Shown in pieces: positions 8,525-18,504 of a stretch of DNA of 64,000 nucleotides (position 1 is the first letter of the stretch; the number at the start of each line of letters is the position of its first letter). Source of the stretch: Mesorhizobium sp. B2-1-1. GTDB lineage: Bacteria; Pseudomonadota; Alphaproteobacteria; Rhizobiales; Rhizobiaceae. A program made the position numbers and the translations under genes. The notes below the pieces were generated by a model that was not told where the DNA came from, did not search any database, and saw only the letters and a list, made by a program, of their open reading frames with translations. The stretch spans positions 1,302,001-1,366,000 of the forward strand of contig NZ_CP083954.1 of NCBI RefSeq assembly GCF_006442975.2, given 5' to 3'.

Positions 8525-9448
8525 ATGATCCGTTTCTGGTCCCCCATGATGATCGCGTTCGTCACCCTGACCGTGCTCGCGCTCGGCATGTCCAGTTCTT
8601 ATGCCGACAGTTGCAGTGCAATAAGAAATCAGTTGTCTTCGGCCGGCCGTGGCGGCGGCACGAGCCCCGAGCTTGCCCAGTTGCACCGCCAGCTTGCCGC
8701 GATCCAAGGCATCGAGAGGCAGCGCAAGTGTACGGCGAAAAATTCCCTCGGTGGTTTCTTCAACGCATGCGCCGATCTTGCCAGGAACAGGAGCGAGGTG
8801 CAGCGCCAGATCGCTGCGGCCTCCAATTCAGGCCGGGACATGTCGGGGCTGCGGGCACGCTTTGTCGCGCTTGGCTGCGCGCCAGCGGCAAAGCGCGCGG
8901 CGGCGAAGACCCAATCGGTGTCTGCGGCGGCGCCAGCGGCGAGGGCAACGGGCGCCGGCAACGCGATGCTGTTCTGCGTGCGCCTTTCGGATGGATATTT
9001 CTTCCCAGCACCCAAGTCGCAGTTCGCCGGCAGCGACGATGTGAAGGATATGGCCGATCAATGCCGCTACATCTGCGACGAGCCGGGCGTCGACCTCTAT
9101 ACGCTCAGCGACGTCAGCCTCGAAACCGAAAAGATGGTCTCTCTCGACACGCGCAAGCCCTACACCGATCTGCCGACCGCATTCCGCTACCGCGACGACG
9201 TCAATTTCAAGGCATGTGACCTAAAACGCTACTACAGCAGGGTCGCCGAATTGAGGGCCCGAACGGTAACGCCCACAAACATGACCAATGCCATCATCCC
9301 CTTGCCGTCGGCCAAGCCGGACCTCGGCAGCGTCGCGGCAATTCCCGCGGCGGACGCCGAAGCCTCCGGGGCGGCCCAGCATCAGTCGATAGAGGCCGGC
9401 AAGCGGCCGGTGAGAATAGTCGGCCCGGCCTTCTTCCCAGCCGAATGA
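8525..9448 (+). CDS. DUF2865-type exported protein
   Basis: 307 residues. An N-terminal signal segment (SPMMIAFVTLTVLALGMSSS, cleavage near SYA-DS) precedes a Cys-containing helical part (CSAIRNQL, QRKCTAKNSLGGFFNACADL) and a conserved block with MLFCVRLSDGYFFPAP, DMADQCRYICDEPG and VDLYTLSDVS, which is characteristic of DUF2865. Likely periplasmic with several disulfides. ATG 8525 was chosen; an in-frame TTG at 8483 would add 14 residues without a better ribosome site. Function unknown. Confidence 0.8.
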   Translation: MIRFWSPMMIAFVTLTVLALGMSSSYADSCSAIRNQLSSAGRGGGTSPELAQLHRQLAAIQGIERQRKCTAKNSLGGFFNACADLARNRSEVQRQIAAASNSGRDMSGLRARFVALGCAPAAKRAAAKTQSVSAAAPAARATGAGNAMLFCVRLSDGYFFPAPKSQFAGSDDVKDMADQCRYICDEPGVDLYTLSDVSLETEKMVSLDTRKPYTDLPTAFRYRDDVNFKACDLKRYYSRVAELRARTVTPTNMTNAIIPLPSAKPDLGSVAAIPAADAEASGAAQHQSIEAGKRPVRIVGPAFFPAE

Positions 9449-9509
9449 TCATCCGCCTCCGGTTGTAGGCGCCGGTTTCTCAGCCAAGGTCAGTTTTGGG
9501 TGGCACCCA

Positions 9510-9866
9510 TCAGTCGCAGACCATGCGAACCCTCTTTCCGGGTTCGCTGACATTCCTGCATGCCAGGGGCTTTTCCTCATCGGAGGACGGCGGAGGTGGC
9601 CTCGAAACTCTTGAAAGATGACGTCTCGGTGCGGCGCGCGGCGCGGGCCTGCGCTCGGAAAACCGGGTTGGCGGTTGTGGCGGCGCCGGAAAAGCGCCGT
9701 TTTCCATTCCGGACGGCCCGTATTCCACATTGGGCGGCGGCCGGTCCCAGAAACGCCGGGCATCGAGCGGGCGCGGAATGACGACGGTGCCGTCATAGCT
9801 GCGCGAACAGCCGCTGCCGAAAAGCAGCGCCGCGCTCAGCAAGCAAGGCACAATCCGTCCAAACAT
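9510..9866 (-). CDS. Proline/arginine-rich lipoprotein
   Basis: 118 residues with a type II signal peptide: MFGRIVPCLLSAALLFGSGC, where GSGC is the lipobox and Cys20 the lipidated residue. The mature part is rich in Pro and Arg (RPPPNVEYGP, PPPPSSDEEK) and ends CRNVSEPGKRVRMVCD with two cysteines. ATG 9866 follows CAGGGGTGTTGCTG; GTG 9875 is an alternative. Function unknown. Confidence 0.6.
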   Translation of the reverse strand: MFGRIVPCLLSAALLFGSGCSRSYDGTVVIPRPLDARRFWDRPPPNVEYGPSGMENGAFPAPPQPPTRFSERRPAPRAAPRRHLSRVSRPPPPSSDEEKPLACRNVSEPGKRVRMVCD

Positions 9867-10056
9867 CAGCAACACCCCTGTATTGGCTTATAGCGCGGCT
9901 TCGATCCGGCCGACAACCGGGCGCAATGGCGCAGGCCAGGGCCCGTCCGGTGCGCAACGGCTTGTTAAGGTTAGCGGATCGTTAATGCTTCTCGGGCACA
10001 TTCCGCCGACGAACCGCGGAGGGAGGGTTCGGCCTTGGATTCGGGGTGGGGACGGC

Positions 10057-13000
10057 ATGGCTGAAGCGAACGAGACAGCCGGCGTGCGCGGCGAGCGCGG
10101 GTCGGGCGAAATGACAGTGAACGACGCGGCCTCGTTCACCGCAGGCATGGATTTGGCCATGCTACGCCAGCTGGTCGAGACGGGCTCGGACTGGATCTGG
10201 GAGACCGATGCCGAGCTGCGCTTTTCCTGGCTTTCGCACAACTACCAGGCGGTCACGGGCATCGACCCGGCCGCCGTGCTCGGCCGCTTCCGTTTCGATT
10301 TCCTGAAGCAGGTCCTGAACGGCAACCGCAGCGCGGCAATGCATCTGGAGGATCTGCAGGCGCATCGGCCGTTCCGTGACTTTGTCTACGAACTGAAGGG
10401 AGGTCGCGCCGATTGCCGCTGGGTGCTGACCTCAGGCTTTCCACGCTTCGATGACGAGGGGAAATTCGCCGGCTATCGTGGCATTGGACGCAATGTCACG
10501 GGATTGGCCGTCGCCTTCGAAGAACTGGAGCAGAAGCAGCAAGGAGAGGCGTCTTCGGGAGGCCTTCCCGACCTTCGCACGATGGTCGATTCGATGCCGA
10601 TCGGGATCATGGTCCTCGACGCCGACCTGCGCGCCGAAGTGATCAACCAGGCCTTCTACAATTTGTGGAAAATCGATCCCCAGCGCGCCGGGATCGGCTC
10701 GGGCTTCCGCGAGTTGATGGAGGCCAGCCGCGCCGCCGATTCCTACGGCGCCGACGACGTTGCCTGGCAGCGTCATACCGCCGAGCGCGAGGCCGAGATC
10801 AGGGCCGGCGTCGCCGGCTCGAGACAATTGCCGCGCAATGACGGGCGTACCCTGGTTGCGTCGCTGGCCCCGCTGGCCGGCGGCAAGCGGCTCATCTCCT
10901 ATGTCGATGTCACCGACATGAAGGATCGCGAGGCCGAGCTGGCCGACGCGCTGGAAAAGGCGCGACTGGCGGAAGCGGTGATCAACGGCGTCAAGGATCC
11001 GATCTTCGTCAAGGATGACGATCTGCGCTTCGTCTTCGTCAACGAGGCGTTTGCGGGCCTGTTCGGCCAGACGCCGCAAACCATGCTTGGCAAGCCCGGC
11101 GGCAATTTTCTCGCGCCGGCCGAGGTTGCGCTGTTCGAGAAAAGCGAGCGCGAGGTGCTGGCGACCGGGCGGCCTTACGAGGTGGAGGAAAGCTTCGAGG
11201 TCGACGGCGTCAACCGCTCGCGCGTCGTCAGGAAGAACCGCGTTAGAATGGTAAGCGGCCGCAACTACGTGGCCGGCTTCCTCTTCGACGTCTCGGACAT
11301 GAAGGGCCGTGAGACCGAGGCGCAGGACGCCCGCAAACACCTGGCCAGCGTGCTGGAATCGCTGCCGGCCGCCGTGATCATCTACGACCGCGAGGACAAT
11401 TTCGTTTTCGCCAACCGCAAGATGCAGGACACGCTGCCGGCGTTGAAGCCGGCGTGGCAGCCCGGCCGCACCTTCCGCGACGCGCTGGCACTCGGTCATT
11501 CGGCCGGCTATTTCCGCTCGAGCGGCGATCCGCAGGTCGATGCGCTCTATGATGGCGATCTCGATCCCTGGCTGGACAGCATCCTCGCCCGCTACCACCT
11601 GCCATACTCATCCTTCGAACGTCTCAATCCCGACGGTCGCTGGTACCAGGTCTACGACATGCGCACCGACGACGGCACGTTCATCGGTGTGCGTGTCGAT
11701 ATCTCCGAGATCAAGAGCCGCGAAAAGGCGCTGCACGATTCGATGCGGCAGATCGACCTGTTCCGGCACGTGCTGGACGAACTGCCCGTGGCCGCCTTCA
11801 TCAAGGCGCAGGACCTCAGCATCGAGTTCGTCAACAAGGCCTGGTGCGCGATCACCGGGCTCGCCAAGGAAGACGTCATCGGCCGCACCGATCGGCAGCT
11901 GTTCGGCGACGAGGATGGAGAGAGCTACAGCCTGGACGACACCGAGGTCGCCCTCACGGGCAGCGTCAGGGAGGTCGAGGAGCCCGTCACCCATCGCGAC
12001 GGCACGGTGCGGCAGTTGATGACGCGCAAGAGCCGGCTGGTGGCGCTGGACGGATCGGTGCATCTGGTCGGCTCCAGCACCGACATCACCGAGGTCAAGG
12101 CGCGCGAGCGGGCGCTGGAAGAAAGCATGCGCGAGAACGAGGTATTCCGCAGCCTGATCGACAACGTGCCGGTGTCGATCTATGCCAAACGCTCCGATCT
12201 CAGGCAATTCTACGTCAACAAGGGGTGGTGCGATCTCACCGGCTTCAGCAAGCAGGACGCGATCGGCAAGACCGATATCGAAATTTTCGGGCCCGACGGC
12301 GAAGCCTTCGTCAATGGCGACCTCGCGGTGCTGCGCAGCGGCGAAACCCAGGAGGTCGAGGAGACGGTGATGCTCCCGGACGGCAGCGTGCGCCACCAGT
12401 TCGCCCGCAAGGGCGCGATGATCGCGTCCGACGGGTCGCTCTACCTGATCGGGTCGACCACCGACATCACCGAATTGAAGCTGCGCGAGGCGGAACTGCG
12501 CGAGGCGCGCCAGCGCGCCATACTTGCCGACCGCGCCAAGTCGGAATTCCTCGCCAATATGAGCCATGAGATTCGCACCCCGATGAACGGCGTGCTGGGC
12601 ATGGCCGAACTCCTGGCCAAATCCGATCTCGATCCGAAGCAGAAGACCTTCACCGACATCATCGTCAAATCGGGCAACGCGCTGCTCACCATCATCAACG
12701 ATATCCTGGATTTCTCCAAGATCGATGCCGGCCAGCTGGTGCTCGATCCCGCCCCCTTCAATCTCGCCGAGGCGATCGAGGACGTGGCGACGCTGGTGTC
12801 GACGCGGGCCAAGGAAAAGGACCTCGAGCTCATCGTGCGCATCGAGCCTGGGCTCGAAAGCCTGTTCATCGGCGATGTCGGCCGCATCCGGCAGATCGTC
12901 ACCAACCTGCTCGGCAATGCGGTGAAGTTCACCGAAGAAGGCCATGTGCTCGTCGACGTCACCGGCGAAAGTGTGCCGGACGGAACCAGGCTGACGATCT

Positions 13001-14193
13001 CGGTCACCGACACCGGGATCGGCATCCCTGAGGAAAAGCTGAAACAGGTGTTCGAGAAATTCAGCCAGGTCGACACCTCCTCGACGAGGCGGCATGAGGG
13101 CACTGGGCTCGGGCTCGCGATCACCTCGCGGCTGGTCGAATTGATGGGCGGCGACATCGGCGTGGAAAGCGCCGAAGGCAAGGGGTCGACCTTCTGGTTC
13201 ACGGTCACGCTGCCCAGGGCCGGACAACAGAACGCGCAGCGCATCATGCCGGTGGACGTGACCGGCGCGCGGGTGCTGATCGTCGACGACAATGCCGTCA
13301 ACCGCGCCATCCTGACCGAGCAGATGACGTCATGGACCTTCGATTCCTGCGCGGCCGAGAGCGGCGCCGAGGGACTGAAAGTGCTGATCGCGGCCGCCGC
13401 CTACGGCGTGCCGGTCGATTGCGTCGTGCTCGATTATCAGATGCCCGAGATGAGCGGCGCCGAGATGGCAGGTGTCGTGCGCAACACCGCCGGGCTTGCC
13501 GACACGCCGATCATCATGCTGACCTCCGTCGACCAGTCGCTGGCCAACACCAGTTACCGCGATCTCGGCATTGATGCCCAGCTAATCAAGCCCGCACGCT
13601 CCTCGGTGCTCCTGGAAACGCTGGTCGCCACCATCCAGCGGCATCGCCACGCCACGCATGTCGCCCGGCCGCTTGCTGTCGAGGGAGAAGGGGGGAAAGG
13701 TCCGCAACCATCGCCAGCGGCTGCGTCGGGGCAACGCGCGTTGCTGCAGCCGCCGCCGGTCAGGCCCCGGCTTGCCGCGACTGGCGGCGAGCAGCGGCTG
13801 GACATCCTCGTGGCCGAGGACAATGAGGTCAACCAGATGGTCTTCACCCAGATCCTCGGCGAGACCGGCTACGGTTTCGAGATCGTCGGCAATGGCCGCA
13901 AGGCGCTGGACGCATTCGGCAGGCTCAATCCCTGCATGATCCTGATGGACGTCTCGATGCCGGAGATGAACGGGCTCGAGGCAACCGCCGCCATCCGCCG
14001 GCTGGAAGAGGAAACCGGCACGCATGTGCCGATCGTCGGGGTCACCGCGCATGCGCTCAAGGGCGATCGCGAACGCTGCCTGGACGCCGGCATGGATGAT
14101 TATCTGCCCAAGCCGATCAGCCCCAGGGCCCTGCTCGAAAAGGTCGAGCGCTGGGTCGGCGCTGGTCGCCAGGCCCGGCGCAACGCGGGATAG
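10057..14193 (+). CDS. Six-PAS hybrid sensor histidine kinase with two receiver domains
   Basis: 1378 residues, no membrane segments, so a cytosolic sensor. Six PAS modules begin near residues 36, 172, 305, 427, 568 and 696; the fifth and sixth are alike (FVNKAWCAITG and YVNKGWCDLTG). HisKA follows with His837 in NMSHEIRTPMNG, then HATPase_c (N box NLLGNAVKFTEEG, G boxes DTGIGIPEEK and GTGLGLAI). Receiver 1 has Asp1126 (VVLDYQMPEM) and receiver 2 has Asp1298 (ILMDVSMPEM) and a KPI lysine. ATG 10057 was preferred over the open frame upstream, which is not coding-like. No separate phosphotransfer domain is present. Signal and output are unknown; it lies upstream of pst but 517 bases away. Confidence 0.92.
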   Translation: MAEANETAGVRGERGSGEMTVNDAASFTAGMDLAMLRQLVETGSDWIWETDAELRFSWLSHNYQAVTGIDPAAVLGRFRFDFLKQVLNGNRSAAMHLEDLQAHRPFRDFVYELKGGRADCRWVLTSGFPRFDDEGKFAGYRGIGRNVTGLAVAFEELEQKQQGEASSGGLPDLRTMVDSMPIGIMVLDADLRAEVINQAFYNLWKIDPQRAGIGSGFRELMEASRAADSYGADDVAWQRHTAEREAEIRAGVAGSRQLPRNDGRTLVASLAPLAGGKRLISYVDVTDMKDREAELADALEKARLAEAVINGVKDPIFVKDDDLRFVFVNEAFAGLFGQTPQTMLGKPGGNFLAPAEVALFEKSEREVLATGRPYEVEESFEVDGVNRSRVVRKNRVRMVSGRNYVAGFLFDVSDMKGRETEAQDARKHLASVLESLPAAVIIYDREDNFVFANRKMQDTLPALKPAWQPGRTFRDALALGHSAGYFRSSGDPQVDALYDGDLDPWLDSILARYHLPYSSFERLNPDGRWYQVYDMRTDDGTFIGVRVDISEIKSREKALHDSMRQIDLFRHVLDELPVAAFIKAQDLSIEFVNKAWCAITGLAKEDVIGRTDRQLFGDEDGESYSLDDTEVALTGSVREVEEPVTHRDGTVRQLMTRKSRLVALDGSVHLVGSSTDITEVKARERALEESMRENEVFRSLIDNVPVSIYAKRSDLRQFYVNKGWCDLTGFSKQDAIGKTDIEIFGPDGEAFVNGDLAVLRSGETQEVEETVMLPDGSVRHQFARKGAMIASDGSLYLIGSTTDITELKLREAELREARQRAILADRAKSEFLANMSHEIRTPMNGVLGMAELLAKSDLDPKQKTFTDIIVKSGNALLTIINDILDFSKIDAGQLVLDPAPFNLAEAIEDVATLVSTRAKEKDLELIVRIEPGLESLFIGDVGRIRQIVTNLLGNAVKFTEEGHVLVDVTGESVPDGTRLTISVTDTGIGIPEEKLKQVFEKFSQVDTSSTRRHEGTGLGLAITSRLVELMGGDIGVESAEGKGSTFWFTVTLPRAGQQNAQRIMPVDVTGARVLIVDDNAVNRAILTEQMTSWTFDSCAAESGAEGLKVLIAAAAYGVPVDCVVLDYQMPEMSGAEMAGVVRNTAGLADTPIIMLTSVDQSLANTSYRDLGIDAQLIKPARSSVLLETLVATIQRHRHATHVARPLAVEGEGGKGPQPSPAAASGQRALLQPPPVRPRLAATGGEQRLDILVAEDNEVNQMVFTQILGETGYGFEIVGNGRKALDAFGRLNPCMILMDVSMPEMNGLEATAAIRRLEEETGTHVPIVGVTAHALKGDRERCLDAGMDDYLPKPISPRALLEKVERWVGAGRQARRNAG

Positions 14194-14260
14194 ACTTTGC
14201 GCCTTCGGCCGGATTGCGGCGAGAATCACCCGGGGCCGGCTGCAGCCCTTCGAGCAAGAC

Positions 14261-14280
14261 TATGGTGCGATCGCACCATA
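14261..14280. promoter_or_regulatory. Perfect 20-bp palindrome, possible operator
   Basis: TATGGTGCGA (14261-14270) is followed directly by its exact complement TCGCACCATA (14271-14280), containing the core GCGATCGC. The lack of a spacer favours a protein-binding site over a terminator. It lies about 70 bases after the hybrid kinase and 335 bases before the Pho box. Confidence 0.45.
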
Positions 14281-14603
14281 TCAAAGCCGGCGTCCAGCCG
14301 GGACAATGACGGCATCGAATTTCCGCTCTCTTCTAGTTACGGGCGGGAGCAGCGACCGCCAGTATGAAGCAGCGTCAATCTACCCCAACGGACCTGTTTT
14401 TGGCGATGGCCCGGCCAAGACATCCTCTGGCCTCGAGCGACGCGCTCCCGTCCGGCTTTTCTTCGATCAGCGATCCATGCCGAATCCGATGGCTGTTTGG
14501 GTGGCCGGATAGCGCAAGTCCCTGATTCCCGAAGGCAAACCGGCGCCATGCCGCAGCCGCTAATCGCCATCGCCTTTCCAGGCGCCGGCGACGCGTTACC
14601 GGG

Positions 14604-14635
14604 CTGACACGAAACTGTCATGCGACTGTTATAAT
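14604..14635 (+). promoter_or_regulatory. Pho box and promoter of the pst operon
   Basis: Three 7-base half-sites in 11-base register: CTGACAC (14604-14610), CTGTCAT (14615-14621) and CTGTTAT (14626-14632), each separated by four bases. This matches the PhoB recognition pattern of direct CTGTCAT repeats. The last half-site overlaps a TATAAT (14630-14635), so the first two half-sites would replace the -35 element, the usual layout for PhoB-activated promoters. pstS begins 76 bases downstream. Confidence 0.9.
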
Positions 14636-14710
14636 CGAACGCTATTGGCCTCAGCGGGCGCTGGCAAGGAATGGCGCCGAGAGACCATCTTCCGAACAGG
14701 AGCAGGCCAT

Positions 14711-15769
14711 ATGAGACATTTGATCCGCTCGGCGGCCGTTGCGATCGCAATGGCTGCGGCGTCCACCCTCACCCTTTCCGCGGCAATGGCAGCTGACATC
14801 TCCGGTGCCGGCGCCACCTTCCCTTACCCGATCTATGCGAAGTGGGCCGATGCCTACAAGAAGGAGACCGGCATCGGTCTCAACTACCAGTCGATCGGCT
14901 CGGGCGGCGGCATCAAGCAGATCAAAGCCAAGACCGTCACCTTCGGCGCTTCCGATGCGCCGCTGAAGGGCGAGGATCTCGAATCCACCGGACTTGCACA
15001 GTTCCCGATGGTGATGGGCGGCATCGTTCCGGTCGTCAATCTCGAAGGCATCAAGCCGGGCGAACTGGTGCTCGACGGCCCGACGCTGGCCGATATCTTC
15101 GTCGGCAAGATCACCAACTGGAATGACGCGGCGATCGCCAAGCTCAATCCCGACGTCAAGCTTCCCGACCAGGCGATCGCCGTCGTGCATCGCTCCGACG
15201 GTTCGGGCACCACGTTCAACTTCAGCTACTACCTGGCCGACGTCAGCGCCGACTGGAAGTCGAAGGTCGGCGTCAACACCGCGCTCGAATGGCCGGTTGG
15301 CATCGGCGCCAAGGGCAATGAAGGCGTCGCCAACAACGTCTCGCAGACCGGTGGCTCGATCGGCTATGTCGAATACGCCTACGCCAAGCAGAACAAGTTG
15401 ACCTATGCCGACATGATCAACAAGGACGGCAAGAAGGTCGAGCCGACGGCGGCGGCGTTCTCGGCGGCGGCGGCCAATGCCGACTGGAGCTCGCAGCCTG
15501 GTTATGGCGTCATCCTGGCCAACCAGCCGGGCGCCGAATCCTGGCCGATGACGTCGGCGACCTGGATCCTGGTCTACAAGAAGCCCGGCGACGTGGCGGC
15601 GACCGGTGAAGCGCTCAAGTTCTTCGCCTGGTCCTACGCGAAGGGCGACGACATGGCCGGGGCGCTGGACTACGTTCCGATCCCCGACGCGGTCGTCAAG
15701 AGCGTCGAGGACATGTGGGCCAAGGACATCGTCGGCGAAGACGGCAAGCCGCTCTATTCCGCCATGTAA
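14711..15769 (+). CDS. pstS: Phosphate ABC transporter, substrate-binding protein PstS
   Basis: Periplasmic phosphate receptor of the high-affinity Pst importer, 352 residues. Signal peptide [20 protein letters not shown] with cleavage after AMA near residue 27. Family motifs are [20 protein letters not shown] at the mature start, the [11 protein letters not shown] loop and the [12 protein letters not shown] phosphate-binding loop. ATG 14711 was chosen from the ribosome site AGGAG and the signal peptide; the open frame upstream is not coding. First gene behind the Pho box. Confidence 0.97.
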   Translation: MRHLIRSAAVAIAMAAASTLTLSAAMAADISGAGATFPYPIYAKWADAYKKETGIGLNYQSIGSGGGIKQIKAKTVTFGASDAPLKGEDLESTGLAQFPMVMGGIVPVVNLEGIKPGELVLDGPTLADIFVGKITNWNDAAIAKLNPDVKLPDQAIAVVHRSDGSGTTFNFSYYLADVSADWKSKVGVNTALEWPVGIGAKGNEGVANNVSQTGGSIGYVEYAYAKQNKLTYADMINKDGKKVEPTAAAFSAAAANADWSSQPGYGVILANQPGAESWPMTSATWILVYKKPGDVAATGEALKFFAWSYAKGDDMAGALDYVPIPDAVVKSVEDMWAKDIVGEDGKPLYSAM

Positions 15770-15783
15770 TCCCTGCTGAACGA

Positions 15784-15807
15784 GGAGGGCGCTTCACGGC
15801 GCCCTCC
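15784..15807 (+). terminator. Hairpin between pstS and pstC (attenuator or mRNA stabiliser)
   Basis: Perfect 9-bp stem GGAGGGCGC (15784-15792) and GCGCCCTCC (15799-15807) with a 6-base loop, followed by a modest pyrimidine tract rather than a T run. Such hairpins after binding-protein genes usually raise binding-protein yield relative to the permease by partial termination or 3-prime-end protection. Confidence 0.7.
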
Positions 15808-15834
15808 CTGTCTTCCTTGAAACGCGAGGGCCAG

Positions 15835-16824
15835 ATGACCGCCGTCTCCGAAGCCATGCCATCGTCGGCCGCCATGCGGGCCAGGGAAGCGACGGTCCGA
15901 CGCTTCGCGCTCACCGATACGATTTTCCGAACGGCGACACGCTTTTCCGCCATCCTCGTCCTGCTCATCCTCGGCGGCGTGGCGATTTCGCTGTTTGCCG
16001 GCTCGTGGGAAGCGCTGTCGAAATTCGGGTTCTCCTTCCTGACGACCGAATCGTGGAACCCGGTTACCGAGAATTTCGGGGCGCTGGCCCCGATCTACGG
16101 AACCATCGTCACCGCCGCCATCGCTATCCTGATCGCCGTTCCCATCGGCATCGGCATCGCCATCTTCCTTACCGAACTCTGCCCGCGGCCACTCCGGCGC
16201 CCCATCGGCATCGCCGTCGAGCTGCTTGCCGGCATACCCTCAATCATCTACGGCATCTGGGGCCTGTTCGTGTTCGCGCCGTTCCTGCAGACGACGGTGC
16301 AGCCCTTCATCATCAAGCTTTTCCACGACGTGCCGGGACTCTCCAGCCTGTTTGCCGGCCCGCCCTACGGCATCGGCCTTCTGACCTCGGCGATGATCCT
16401 TGCCATCATGGTCCTGCCCTTCATCACCTCGATCACCAAGGATGTCTTCGACACGGTGCCGGCGGTGCTGAAGGAATCGGCCTACGGCATCGGCTGCACG
16501 ACCTGGGAGGTCACGCGCCGCGTCGTCATCCCCTATACCCGCGTCGGCATCATGGGCGGCGTCATGCTCGGCCTCGGCCGCGCGCTCGGCGAAACCATGG
16601 CGGTAACCTTCGTCATCGGCAACGCCCACCGCATCAGCGGCTCGCTGTTCGCGCCCGGCACGACGATCTCGGCGACCATCGCCAACGAGTTCACCGAAGC
16701 CGACGGCGATCTCTATACGTCTTCGCTGGTGGCGCTCGGCCTGATCCTGTTCGTCATCACTTTCCTGATCCTTGCCCTTGCGCGCTACATGCTGCTGCGC
16801 ATGGACAGCCGCACGGGAGCCTGA
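15835..16824 (+). CDS. pstC: Phosphate ABC transporter, permease PstC
   Basis: Inner-membrane permease subunit, 329 residues with six predicted helices after a cytosolic N-terminus. Family marks: PIGIGIAIFLTELCPRPLRR, the AGIPSIIYGIWGL segment, and the cytoplasmic coupling (EAA) loop KESAYGIGCTTWEVTRRVVIP. ATG 15835 is preceded by GCGAGGGCCAG. Works with PstA, PstB and PstS. Confidence 0.96.
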   Translation: MTAVSEAMPSSAAMRAREATVRRFALTDTIFRTATRFSAILVLLILGGVAISLFAGSWEALSKFGFSFLTTESWNPVTENFGALAPIYGTIVTAAIAILIAVPIGIGIAIFLTELCPRPLRRPIGIAVELLAGIPSIIYGIWGLFVFAPFLQTTVQPFIIKLFHDVPGLSSLFAGPPYGIGLLTSAMILAIMVLPFITSITKDVFDTVPAVLKESAYGIGCTTWEVTRRVVIPYTRVGIMGGVMLGLGRALGETMAVTFVIGNAHRISGSLFAPGTTISATIANEFTEADGDLYTSSLVALGLILFVITFLILALARYMLLRMDSRTGA

Positions 16825-16827
16825 CCG

Positions 16828-17679
16828 ATGTCGACGGCCACATCGCTTCACAATCGACGCAAGCGCAGGAATGCCGTGATGATGACGCTATGCGTCACGG
16901 CGGCGGGCATCGGCCTGGCCTGGCTGGCGCTCATCCTCGGCGCACTGCTCTATAAGGGCCTGTCGGGTGTTTCGCTCTCTGTGTTCACCGAAATGACACC
17001 GCCGCCCGGCGATGCCGGCGGCCTGCTCAATGCCATCTACGGCAGTATCATGATGACAGTCATCGCCGTCATCGTCGGCACGCCGATCGGTGTCCTCGCT
17101 GGGACCTACATGGCCGAATATGGCCGCTTCTCGCGCCTCACCACCGTCGTGCGCTTCATCAACGACATCCTGCTGTCGGCACCCTCGATCATCGTCGGCC
17201 TGTTCGTCTACGAGCTGCTGGTGCGGCCGATGGGACATTTCTCGGCGATCGCCGGTGCCGTCGCACTGGCCATCCTGGTCATCCCGGTCGTCGTTCGCAC
17301 CACCGAGGACATGCTCAACCTGGTGCCGAACGCCTTGCGCGAGGCCGGCGCCGCGATCGGCGCGCCGCGCTGGGTGGTCATCCGCTCGGTCGCCTACCGT
17401 GCGGCGCTGTCGGGCATCGTCACAGGCATATTGCTGGCCATCGCCCGCATTTCCGGCGAGACGGCGCCGCTGCTCTTCACGGCGCTCAACAACCAGTTCT
17501 GGTCGAGTAATCTCAATGCGCCGATGGCCAGCCTGCCCGTCACCATCTTCCAGTTCGCTCTCAGCCCCTACGAGGAATGGCAGCAGCTGGCGTGGACCGG
17601 CGCACTCATAATCACCCTTACGGTTCTCGGGCTGAGCATCTTCGCCCGCAGCCTTACCGGACGCAGAGAGGACAGATGA
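16828..17679 (+). CDS. pstA: Phosphate ABC transporter, permease PstA
   Basis: Second permease subunit, 283 residues, six helices. Seen: [20 protein letters not shown], the [14 protein letters not shown] helix and the EAA loop [20 protein letters not shown]. Begins three bases after pstC; its TGA overlaps the pstB ATG, showing translational coupling. Confidence 0.95.
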   Translation: MSTATSLHNRRKRRNAVMMTLCVTAAGIGLAWLALILGALLYKGLSGVSLSVFTEMTPPPGDAGGLLNAIYGSIMMTVIAVIVGTPIGVLAGTYMAEYGRFSRLTTVVRFINDILLSAPSIIVGLFVYELLVRPMGHFSAIAGAVALAILVIPVVVRTTEDMLNLVPNALREAGAAIGAPRWVVIRSVAYRAALSGIVTGILLAIARISGETAPLLFTALNNQFWSSNLNAPMASLPVTIFQFALSPYEEWQQLAWTGALIITLTVLGLSIFARSLTGRREDR

Positions 17680-18479
17680 AACCGATGTTGTCCACCGAGT
17701 TGAATACGCCCGAAGTCGCGGTCGAGAAAGCCAAGATCGAGGTCAAGGGCCTCAATTTCTACTATGGCCAGTCGAAGGCGCTGAAGGATATCAGCCTGTC
17801 GCTGCCCGAGCGCAGCGTCACCGCCTTCATCGGGCCTTCGGGCTGCGGGAAGTCGACGCTGCTGCGCGTCTTCAACCGCATCTACGAGCTTTACCCGAGG
17901 CAGAGCGCCGAGGGCCAGGTGCTGCTCGACGGCCAGAATATCCTCGACCGTTCGCAGGATCTCAACCTGCTCAGGACCAAGATCGGCATGGTGTTCCAGA
18001 AGCCGACGCCGTTCCCGATGTCGATCTACGAGAACATCGCCTTCGGCGTCAGGCTCTATGAGAAGCTCAGCAAGGCGGAGATGGACGGCCGTGTCGAGCA
18101 GGCGCTGAAGCGCGCGGCACTGTGGAGCGAGGTCAAGGACAAGCTCAACGCCAGCGGCCTCAGCCTTTCGGGCGGCCAGCAGCAGCGCCTCTGCATCGCC
18201 CGCACGGTGGCGGTGAAGCCGGAGGTCATCCTGCTCGACGAGCCTGCCTCGGCGCTCGATCCGCTGTCGACCGCCAAGATCGAGGAGCTGATCGACGAGT
18301 TGCAGGCCGATTATACGATCGTCATCGTCACCCACAACATGCAGCAGGCGGCGCGCGTGTCGAAGCAGACCGCCTTCATGTATCTGGGCGAGCTGGTCGA
18401 GTTCGACCGCACCGAGAAGATCTTCACGTCGCCCCGCGAGAAGCGCACGCAGGACTATATCACCGGCCGCTTCGGCTGA
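17676..18479 (+). CDS. pstB: Phosphate ABC transporter, ATPase PstB
   Basis: Cytosolic ATPase subunit, 267 residues. Walker [10 protein letters not shown] at 53-61, signature [14 protein letters not shown] at about 165, Walker [14 protein letters not shown], and H-loop [24 protein letters not shown] and [17 protein letters not shown] are typical of PstB. Start ATG 17676 overlaps the pstA stop by four bases; the longer open frame upstream is rejected. Confidence 0.97.
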   Translation: MKPMLSTELNTPEVAVEKAKIEVKGLNFYYGQSKALKDISLSLPERSVTAFIGPSGCGKSTLLRVFNRIYELYPRQSAEGQVLLDGQNILDRSQDLNLLRTKIGMVFQKPTPFPMSIYENIAFGVRLYEKLSKAEMDGRVEQALKRAALWSEVKDKLNASGLSLSGGQQQRLCIARTVAVKPEVILLDEPASALDPLSTAKIEELIDELQADYTIVIVTHNMQQAARVSKQTAFMYLGELVEFDRTEKIFTSPREKRTQDYITGRFG

Positions 18480-18504
18480 TCCCAGGCATACGAGGACCAA
18501 GATC

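Larger units (their letters stand above)
14194..14710. other. Gene-free interval upstream of pstS
   Basis: 517 bases with no convincing gene. It contains a perfect 20-bp palindrome (14261-14280), the Pho box (14604-14632) and a TATAAT element (14630-14635). phoR, which heads the pst operon in several rhizobia, is not here. Confidence 0.6.

Noticed and set aside
11608..13227. Open frame of 539 codons on the minus strand
   Set aside because: Antisense to the six-PAS hybrid kinase; no domain.
14337..14750. Open frame on the minus strand upstream of pstS
   Set aside because: Covers the Pho box and the pstS start, has no ribosome site and no family.
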